Both the position numbers and the translations under genes were made by a program. The notes under the pieces are model-generated. The model worked only from the letters and a program-made list of their open reading frames with translations. It ran no database searches and was not told where the DNA came from. A stretch of 63,101 bases of DNA from Micractinium sp. NFX-FRZ (Eukaryota > Chlorophyta > Trebouxiophyceae > Chlorellales > Chlorellaceae): NCBI GenBank assembly GCA_029339195.1, contig JAPTJF010000328.1:1-63101 (forward strand), read 5' to 3'. Of the stretch, positions 46,501 through 54,682 are shown one piece after another. Numbering within the stretch: the first letter of the stretch is position 1; every line of letters begins with the position of its first letter.

Positions 46501-48282
46501 CCCAAGCGCAGGCCCGCTCAGCTGCACACAAACCAGCGGCAGGGCGGGCAGGCCAAGTACACCCGTACCAAGGCAAGGTTTAGTTAGAGGCACAGGCACA
46601 GGCAGCGTTGGGGCGGGCCGATGTCCCCCAGAGAGGGCTGCCATGATCTGCTGCCCCCCCACCCTGCTGCAGCTCTGGCGGGACGCGGCGCCAGCTGGGC
46701 GGGCGCGCCACCTGGCGCGCCCGCCTCAATCCAGGTGCTCCTGGCTGCACACAGCACAGCATGCACAGCATGGCACGTCCCCGGCCCTTGGTCTCACTGT
46801 TGTGTCTTTCTCAATCCAGAGCCACCACACGCAGCCGTATGTCTCACGGCAGAAGCGGCAGCACTCTTCCCGGGTCAAGTAGAGGCCTGCAGGAGGGAAG
46901 GGCGCAGCGAACGCGTGGCGAGGAGGGGTGGGTGGGGTGGGTGGGTGGGGGCAGCGCTGGGCGCGCAGGCGGCAGCACAGGTGGCCGCTCATGCGCTGCA
47001 TTTGCCGCGCTTTTCAGCACCTCGGCATGAACAGGCAGCGCCTGCATCGCCTGCACTCACCCGCCAACCGGTCCCCGTAAATGGTGCTGAAGCCTCTGTC
47101 CCCTGCAAGGGAAGGCGGCAGCACGCCGGCAGGGGTCACGCCCTGCACAAGGCCTCAGCGCTGCCAGCAACACGCGACCGATGCCCAGCAGCCCTGTGTG
47201 CAAGAGGTGGCGGGCGTCGGCACTGCCCCAGGCAGCCGCGGCACGCTTGGGGCAGGTCTCCTTCTCCAACCAAACTGGCACTGGGGTGCGCCAACTGCAC
47301 CAGCGTGGCAGCAGCAGCGCAACTAGCACCCCCAGCGGCAATACACCTCGTTATCACCAGCACCAGACAAGCATTACCGCAGCAGCAGCAGCAGCAGCAG
47401 CTCCTCCATCACAGCGGCAGCCAACAGGCGGTGTGCGGAGCATGCCATGGCAGGCGCGGCGGGCGCAGCAGGGGGGGCAGCAGCGGGAGCACTCGGGGCG
47501 CACAGGAAAAGACGCTACGGAAGACGTAATCCTCGTGCATCTGGCAGCCGCAGTCGGGTGTAGGGGGCACCGGTGGCGGCGGCGGTGGCGGCGGCGGCGA
47601 GGGCGGCGAGGGCGGGCTGGGGGGGTGGGGCGGTGGCCTGGGATTCCTGTTCACAAACTGCTGCAAGCGGCGGTTGCTACCCACGCGGGCTGCCAGCGCT
47701 GCCGTCTCTTCATTCGCTGCCGCCGCCTCTGCCGTCCCCGCTCTTGCTGCCCCCGGGCCCTGCAGCCCGTACCGCAGCCGCAGCATGTGCACCAGCGGGT
47801 GCTGCGTGGGCGCCGCAGACCCCACCACTGAGGAACCCTCATCCGCTAAGGCCGCCCACTCCGACGCCGGCTGCTGCTGCTGGTGCAGATGCTGCTGCGC
47901 CTGCAGCAGGGGGGCCGCAGGAAAAGCTGGCATGGAGGGCAGGAGGGGAGGGGCGTACCAACATGGAGAAAAGAAGTTCTGCGTTTGGTGCAGCCGCGCG
48001 GCAACGATGTGACCACTGATAAGCAGGGACGGCGGCGGCGGTGAGGGTATGGCGGCTGAGGAGAAGCTCGTGCACGCGCCCGCCCTGCGACTTCTCGCCC
48101 TGGCCAAATGCTGCTGAACGACTGCAGATCCGCGGGCTGTCCCTGCGCAGTTGCTGCCTGCACTGCCAGTGTCCTCTGTCAGGGCGCCGCCGACGCCTGC
48201 GTTCTCGAGAGGCATCACCCACCAGACATGTTGCTGCTTGGAGGAGCGCCAGCGCTGCAGCCCAACGCAGGCGGGACGTCAT
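43531..48282 (-). CDS. Secreted proline-rich protein with Cys modules, probable wall protein (11 exons)
   Basis: Exons in reading order: 48282-48223, 47900-47519, 47102-47061, 46886-46798, 46394-45856, 45534-45390, 45180-45124, 44870-44757, 44451-44346, 44021-43921, 43602-43531; 568 aa. The signal peptide is [37 protein letters not shown] stretch precedes a Cys module (CGCQMHEDYVF...LYLTREECCRFCRETYGCVWWLW). A second, longer block of about twelve PPSPSPPPPQ units (45910-46230) looks like extensin/hydroxyproline-rich glycoprotein spacers. The C-terminal modules are DLGCAGMVGTPRVQPLNDYR, VYDVCGNDYRLYSNPLIKFQ and IGYPCFGQPRRVGGKIVGYP. I do not recognise that domain. The intron after exon 8 starts with GC (AAG then GCAAGT at 44756); a GT alternative creates a stop. 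The ends of exons 2 and 6 have weak donors and are the least certain joins. Confidence 0.7.
45910..46235 (-). repeat. PPSPSPPPPQ-type proline repeat
   Basis: On the plus strand a repeated GGGGACGGGCTGGGGGGCTGCGG-like unit of 30-36 bp. On the minus strand it encodes Pro/Ser-rich decamers typical of hydroxyproline-rich wall glycoproteins. Confidence 0.85.
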
Positions 48283-49397
48283 GGCTGCCGAGTCCTCTGC
48301 TGGCTGGGTCGACGGCACAGTCTGTAACGGAGCAAATCTGCTACACGCAGTACCAGAAAACGGGACAGCCCCCTGGGGATGCGCTCTCCCTGTATCCTGC
48401 AGCTCCGGCTGCGTCCGGTCATGTCCCACTGGCAGCCGCGCCCTGCCAAGCCAGTTTACACTATATCCAGTTTACAGCACTTCTAAACGGCGAAACCTGT
48501 CGATCCCACCGCACCCTGATGGAAAAACGCCCTACACCGTTCCCGAATCGAGAATTTCCTGCCACAGCTGGTGCAATTCTGGCGGCACAGGACAGGCGGC
48601 GGCCGCCTGGGGTACGTCCCACAGAGGCGCGATTGGAAGCAGCCTGGGCACGGGGGCTTACCAAACACCTTCTCTAACTTCTCGGGGTGTAGCTAGACTC
48701 GGGGCTTCATGAACACACGCACGTCCGAATGGAACAGTCTGCGGAACACCTGCACCGTCGGTTCATGTGGAGGTGGCTTTAAGAGCTGCGTTGTGAAGCA
48801 GTGCCCTCTACCCCGCAAGCGTACAATGTAGGCAGGGACGCCTGCAGTCAGTGGCACTGCAGGCAGCAGGCAGCTGATGGTTGGCGGTGCTTGGTGCTTC
48901 ATGCAAAAAGCTGCCAGCCGCTGGGTGCTGAGACCAGGGACCACCCGACTTTACAGTACCATACAAAGACAGGCACCCGGTGCGGCATGCAGTTCCATGG
49001 CACAAGGCCTCCTGCTCCCTTCCTCTGCTGCCCTTCGGATGTGCTGCCCGTGTGGTGCGCTCACATCCTTCTGTGTTTGTGGCCACTGGAGCGGCGCCGC
49101 GGCAGCAACACCCGCGGGGAGCGGCCCCCCACCGGTGGGCGCCCCACCATCATACCAACAATGCAGGCTGGGCACCCCAGCTGGAGAGGTTGGGATTCCC
49201 CAAATGCTTTAACTCATGCACACAGTGTAGCATGCAGAATCATCAATCATCCGAATAATGCGGGGGGATAAAGCAGGCAGCAGCACAGCACACCGCAGCA
49301 GGGCGGGTGGCCCCGCCGGACGGCGCTCATGTGGGCAGTGGGGGAGGCCGTCTCTGGCACTGCTCCGGTGCACTTCTCGGGTTCCAACCTTGCTGTC
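48283..49397. promoter_or_regulatory. Divergent intergenic region, proline-rich protein / ATG7
   Basis: 1.1 kb between divergent starts. No coding exon recognised. An ATG at 49329 is in frame with the ATG7 start and could be an upstream start. Confidence 0.35.
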
Positions 49398-52300
49398 ATG
49401 AGCAGCGATGTCCTGCGCTTCTGGCCGCTGGAGGTGAGCGAGGGGGCATGTCGGAGCGGGGCCAAGAGCAGGACAAGCTCCCAAGTTGGCAATTGCCTGA
49501 CTTTACGCCCGCGCCTCGTGATCGCAGAGCAAGGTGGAGGCCACCTTTTGGAGCGCGCTGGGAGAGCACAAGCTGCACACCCTGCGGCTGGAGGAGGGCC
49601 CCGTGCTTTTGCGGGCCTCCTGGGCGGCAAGCACTCACGCCAGTCAGCCCGGACTGCTGACCGTCAGCTCCGCCTCGCTGCCCCAGCCAGGCCAAGACGG
49701 GGCTCAGCCAGTGGCGCCGCCGGCGCTGCCCCCGCCTGCGCCCAGCAGCACCAGCGGCGGCCCCTTTGCTGCCTGCGGAGATCTGTATGTGTTGAACACA
49801 GTGGAGAGAGTGCTCAAGTTTGACCGCGCAGCAGCGGTGCAGCAGGTGGGCAGCGAGCCAGAACGAGGGAGCCCAGCAGGGAACGGTCATGTGCCGCTGC
49901 TGCACATGCACGCCCTCCCCCTGAACAGCACGTCGGTCCTCCTCGACCCCTTTCGAACTCCGCTCGCCTTTCCAGCCCGCCCCTGCCGCACACATGCCCT
50001 GACCTGCCCCGCCCTGCGCCTTCTCGCGCAGGTGTGCGACCGCGTGTGGGCGGCCATTGGCAGCGGCTGTGGCGAGGCCGACCCCCGCCTGCTGACCCCC
50101 GCCGTGCTGCTGACGTACTGCGACCTCAAGCAGTACAAGTACCGCTACTGGTTTGCCTTCCCAGCGCTCCAGCCGCCACAGCCCTTTGCCCTGGCCGCGC
50201 CCCCTGCCACCCTGCCAGCAGAGCTGGGCGGGGAGGCAGCCGCAGCTGCGGTGGCAGCTGCCTGCAGCAATCACGCGATGGCCACGGGCCTGCCCGCTTG
50301 GCTGGTGCTTGTGGGGGGCAGCGCCGGCACCAGCGGCGATGGCAGCAGCAGCAGCGGCAGCCAAGGCGGCACTGCAGTCCTCACGGCACCGCTCACAGAC
50401 TGGGCGCGCCTGGCAGCTCGGCAGCAGGAGGGGCAGGGGCAGCAGCAGGAGGGGCTGCAGGAGGGGGAGGCGGCGGGAAGGGGGGGCAGCATGCAGCAGC
50501 CTGTTGTCTACCTGGCTGTTGCCGACACCAGCAGCTTACCAGAGCACCCCGGCTGGCCCCTCCGCAACCTGCTCCTGCTGGCGGCAGCCAGGTGTGCCAG
50601 CTGGCGCCGTCCGGGGCCGGCGGAAGGGCCATGTGGCTGCCTTTGCTGCATGCATGCCGATTGCAGGGGTTGCAGCGTTTTGCCGAGCTGCTGTGCACGG
50701 CACTGCATCGCAATCGTGCTGCCTGCGTGTCGGCTAGCTATCCATCCTTTGCCGGCCTTGCCCTCTGCTCACCGTGCTTGCCCGTCCTTGGTTGCTGCCC
50801 ACTGCCTGCCCCCCACACTGCTGCTCCCGACCCCCTGCAGGTGGCAGTGCCGTGAGCTGCGTGTGCTGTGCCTGCGCGAGCGGCGCGGACGCTTTGACGC
50901 CGACGCCAGCCTGGCGCTGCGTGTAGTGCTGCCGGAGCTGCCGCCGGGCTTTGTGCCCACCCCTCTGGGCGGGTGGGAGCCCAATGAGAGAGGCAAGGCA
51001 GTGCCGGGGCGGGAGGCACAGCAGTGCAGTGTTGTGTCGTTGCATTATTCCAATTTTGCACCGTGGGCATGCTCAGCCAGGCGGTCCGGGGAGCTCCCCA
51101 CATTACCAGAACACGCACTGTATGCATCTCTCTGCCTGCAGGCAAGGCGGGGCCACGGACTGCTGACCTGGCGCCAGCGATGGACCCCCGCCAGCTGGCA
51201 GAGTCGGCAGTGCAGCTCAACCTCAGGCTCATGCGCTGGCGGGCGGCGCCTGCGCTGGATGTGGGCTCAATTGCAGGTGTGCCTCTGCTCAGTCTGGCAG
51301 GGGTGTGAGGGCGGTGGCAGGCAGGACCGCAACGGGCTGTCTGGCCTGCGCGTGACTCGAGCCCAGGCGTGCTGAACGGCTGGCAGCTCCTGGCACACTT
51401 GCCCGCCGGCGGGCCAGCCGGGCAGCCAATCCCTGCCTCCCTGCCCACTTGCCTGCTGGCCTGCCAGCCTGCTAGCCCCACCTGCCTGCTTTCCCGGTGA
51501 AACTGCCAGGTGGCAGCCACCCCAAGTGATGTGGCTCCCAGTGTGACACCAGCCTTTCACCCCGCCCCGCCCTGCCCCTGCCCCCTGTTCCCCCACCCCA
51601 CCCTGCTTGTCCTTGCTACAGCTGCGCGCTGCCTGCTATTGGGCGCCGGCACGCTTGGCTGCTCGGTGGCGCGCACGCTGTTGGGCTGGGGTGTGAGGCA
51701 CATCACCTTTGTCGACAACTCACGCGTCGCCTACAGCAACCCGGTGTGATTGCCGTGCCTGTCTGCGTCTATGCTGTCTGTGTCTGGTGGCGGCGAGTTT
51801 GTACATTGAAAGTGTTGGATGCAGGCGGGGCTGTGCAGGGTAGGCCGGGGGCCAGGATGGGAGGCAGCGCGGCCTGGCCTGGCCCCGGGCTCTACTCGTC
51901 TACTTCTCCCTGTGCCGGCCGCCAGTTGCTTGTTCACTTCTAACGTCGCCCTCGCCCTGCCTGCCCACATCTCCCCTTGTGGCTGTTCCCCCTCTCCTCC
52001 ATGCTCCTCCAAAGCGCAGGTGCGCCAGTCGCTCTTTAATTTTGAGGACTGCCTGTCCGGAGGCAAGCCCAAGGCGGCTGCGGCGGCAGACGCTGTGTCC
52101 CGCATCTTCCCGGGGGTGACCGCCCGCGGCGTGCAGCTGTCGGTGCCCATGCCGGGGCATGCGCTGAGCGAGGCAGAGATACCGCAGGTGATGGGCAGGG
52201 CGGGCAGCAGTGGCTGCACCAAGGGCAGGGCGGGGTTGGTGCAGCTGCCAGTGGCCGTTGTGGGACACGCTTTCAGCAGCAGCAGAGATACCTCTGGTGT

Positions 52301-54405
52301 GGGCAGGGCAGGCAGCAGCTGTGACATAGCGGGCAGAGCAGGGAGTGCGGCGGCCGGTGCCCATTGTGGGACACACAATCAGCAAGCGCAGGTGCTGAGT
52401 GATCTTGCTGAGGTGGCGACGCTGGTGGATGCCCACGCTGTGGTCTGCCTGCCTGCCTACAGACACATCACAGTGTGTTGCCTTTGCTGTGCAGGTGCTG
52501 GGCACGCTGGCTGAGCTGGAGGCGCTGGTGGATGCACACGACGTTGTGTTTCTCCTTACAGACACCCGGGAGTCGCGCTGGCTGCCCACCCTGCTGTGCG
52601 CGGCGCGCGGTCGGCTGGCCATCAACGCAGCCCTGGGCTTCAGCGGGTTCATGGTCATGAGGCACGGGGCGCCGCTGCCTCAAGAGGCGGAGGAGGCAGA
52701 GGCGGGAGAGGAGGCGGCGGTGGCGGCTGCCGGGGGTGCCGGCGGGAGCGGCAGCAGCCAGGGCGCGCCAGACGCGGTGGCAGGGCAGCAGGGTGAGGAG
52801 GTGCAGGCAGAGCAGCAGAAGAAGCAAGTAGGGGAGCAGCCGCCCGAGCAGCAGCAGCAGGAGGCAGCTGTGGCAGCAGCAGCAGCGGCATCGCCGGCAG
52901 CACAGCTGCCGCAGCCGCAGCCGGCAAAGCAGCCGCAGCTGGGCGCCCCCCGCCTGGGCTGCTACTTTTGCAACGATGTGGTGGCCCCCCTCAACTCCAC
53001 CCTGGACCGTTCCCTGGACCAGCAGTGCACCGTGGCCCGCCCCGGGCTCTCTGCCATCGCCGGCAGCCTGGCAGTGGAGCTGATGGCAGCGGTGCTTCAG
53101 CACCCTCTGGGCGCGGCGGCCCCCGCGCCCGGCAGCGGCGGCGGCGCCACCTACGCAGCAGCCACGCAGCAGCAGCAGCAGGGGGCGGCGGAGGAGCTGC
53201 CGCTGGGTGAGGCGCCTCATATGATCCGTGGCCAGCTGGGCGGGTTCAGTCAGATGACGCTCACCGGCCAGGCCTTCTCCCAGTGCACCGCCTGCTCCCC
53301 CGCCGTGGTGCGCGAGTACCGGCGGCGGGGCGCTGAGTTCGTTCTCGAGGTAAGTGAGTGCCAGGGGGCGGGTGGCCCCAATGGGATGGGATGGGATGGG
53401 TGGTGTGTGGGTGGGCACCTGCTGCAGATGCCTGCTGCTGCCTCCTTTGCTTGCGGGTGCACGAGCACAGGTGGGCGCCGATGTTGTGCACTAGGTGGCT
53501 GGCGCGGGGCGGGTAGCTTCAGTGCTTTATAAGGAAGGGTGCCAAGAGGCTGGCGAATGCCTCCTGGTGACCTGCCCGCTGCTGCTTCCATGCATGCCTG
53601 CTTCACCCCCCAGCTTCCATGGCACTATGCATGTCTGCTGCCGGGCTGGCTGCTACTTGCGGTGGAGGGAGGGACACATCTTGTTGGTGCTCACCTGCTG
53701 ACATGTGGTTTCAGCAGACTGACTGACTGACTGAATGTGGTTTCAGCAGGCCGAACTGTCCTCTGTCTATTGTTCCCGTCTGTGTGACCCGTTTAGGAAC
53801 CTGTGTTCACAGATGGTAACAGGCGACTTGAGTTGTTTGCGTTGCTTTGGGCATTGACTTGAGTTTTTCACTCGAAAACACGGAGGCAGCCAGGCTCGAA
53901 CCGGAGACGTTGGTGGCCGGGGTGCCTGGCGGCCTTGAGCCGCAACCTGCGTCCGGCTTTCAGCTCAGTCTCCTTGGTCTAGTTGGTCATGACGCATGCT
54001 TCACACGCATGAGGTCCCCAGTTCGATCCTGGGAGGAGACATGCATGCTTCGAACGCATGACTTTTTCCCCGATTTGTTGTTCCTCATCCACATTGTGGC
54101 CTCAAATCAAATGGTGGATTGATTGCCTCACCGTTCTCCCTCCCACCGTGCAATGACAGACGCCTGCTGCCCTCGTGCCATTTGTGCAGGGCCTTCTGGA
54201 CCCCAAGTGCCTGGAGGACTTGACAGGCCTGACAGAGCTGCACCAGGCCAGTGAGGCGGCGCTGGAAGCCTGGGCATCGGAGGACGAGGATGAGGAGGCG
54301 GGGTGTGGGGGCAGCAGCGCAGCAGGGGCGGCGGCAGCAGCAGGCGGTGGAGGGCGCCGGGGCGGCGGGGAGGAGGAGGGGGAGGAGGACTGGGAGGAGC
54401 TGTGA
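49398..54405 (+). CDS. ATG7: Autophagy E1-like enzyme ATG7 (9 exons)
   Basis: ATG7 activates ATG8 and ATG12 with ATP, then passes them to ATG3 and ATG10. Exons 49398-49433, 49528-49845, 50032-50591, 50841-50992, 51142-51276, 51622-51743, 52020-52187, 52495-53349, 54190-54405; 853 aa. The N-terminal domain starts [15 protein letters not shown]...[10 protein letters not shown]. The E1 adenylation domain has [52 protein letters not shown] and [18 protein letters not shown]. The catalytic cysteine is Cys675 in [11 protein letters not shown]. The C-terminus ([16 protein letters not shown]) ends acidic, [12 protein letters not shown]. Ala/Gln-rich inserts near 50320-50500 and 52680-52950 explain the extra length over about 700 aa. 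Intron 4 starts with GC (GAG then GCAAGG at 50993). Introns 2 and 3 are multiples of three without stops. Intron 7 holds copies of both flanking exon edges, and intron 8 holds a tRNA gene. The start at 49398 is the family start; 49329 is an alternative. Confidence 0.92.
52239..52466 (+). repeat. Decayed copies of both flanking exon edges within ATG7 intron 7
   Basis: 52239-52296 resembles the end of exon 7 (GTGCAGCTG...GTGGGACACGC...AGAGATACC). A second partial copy starts at 52356 (GGTGCCCATTGTGGGACACA). 52392-52466 resembles the start of exon 8, including the preceding AG acceptor: its reading [18 protein letters not shown] matches the exon's [18 protein letters not shown], offset 103 bp. 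Confidence 0.8.
53882..53966 (-). other. tRNA-Leu(CAA)-like sequence, probably degenerate
   Basis: On the minus strand there is a GCGG/CCGC stem closing a seven-base loop CTCAAGG (anticodon CAA). After a long variable-arm-like stretch comes a T-loop TTCGAGC with four of five stem pairs, then GCCTCC and a TTTT run 3 nt further on. The 5' strand of the acceptor stem (expected GGAGGCA) is not found in place, so it is a pseudogene, a rearranged gene or chance. Confidence 0.3.
53968..54041 (+). tRNA. tRNA-Val (anticodon CAC) within ATG7 intron 8
   Basis: The cloverleaf folds fully. The acceptor stem is GTCTCCT with AGGAGAC (7 pairs) and the D-arm is GTC...GAC around AGTTGGTCAT. The anticodon stem is CATGC/GCATG with loop TTCACAC (anticodon CAC). 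The variable loop is AGGTC and the T-arm is CCCAG-TTCGATC-CTGGG, with discriminator A at 54041. Internal A and B box sequences are intact, and a pol III terminator TTTTT lies at 54063-54067. It is in the same orientation as ATG7, inside the 840-nt intron 53350-54189. No intron in the tRNA itself. Confidence 0.93.
54044..54060 (+). repeat. Copy of the tRNA-Val anticodon arm with a changed anticodon
   Basis: CATGCTTCGAACGCATG matches the tRNA-Val anticodon arm (53995-54011) at 15 of 17 bases. The loop reads TTCGAAC, so the anticodon position is CGA (Ser) instead of CAC. It lies between the tRNA 3' end and the pol III T-run, so it would be in the precursor trailer. Confidence 0.8.
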
Positions 54406-54445
54406 TTGCCCTGTGCCAACTCTGCATGGCATGGCTGTGTTGCTG

Positions 54446-54450
54446 TGTAA
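54446..54450 (+). terminator. Poly(A) signal TGTAA of ATG7
   Basis: TGTAA 41 nt after the ATG7 stop, in the 277-bp convergent gap. Confidence 0.6.
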
Positions 54451-54556
54451 CTTATTGCACAGGCTGTGTAGCAACTTCAACAGGGGATGGTACAAACAAA
54501 GGTGCAGGCATAGAGGAGAGTGAGGAGCTTGGCAGCAGTATGAACATGGGCAAAGC

Positions 54557-54561
54557 TTACA
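54557..54561 (-). terminator. Poly(A) signal TGTAA (minus) of the gene at 54683-58365
   Basis: TTACA on plus, TGTAA on minus, about 120 nt past the stop. Confidence 0.5.
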
Positions 54562-54682
54562 CGAAGCACACCGTTGGTGGCACGCATGCGCAGGCACGTT
54601 GAAAACAGGTTCCTCGCCATGCCCACCATGCGTGCACATGCAACTGACAACGTCTGGCAGGCAGCAGGTGCACAGCCGTGGC

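Noticed and set aside
49846..51375. Reading the long open frame 49534-51375 as one unspliced ATG7 exon
   Set aside because: It runs through introns without stops, but the ATG7 family sequence joins only after removal of 49846-50031, 50592-50840 and the GC-AG intron 50993-51141.
52392..52466. The exon-8-like block in ATG7 intron 7 as a mutually exclusive exon
   Set aside because: It has an acceptor but no donor at the matching place, and its conserved positions have decayed.
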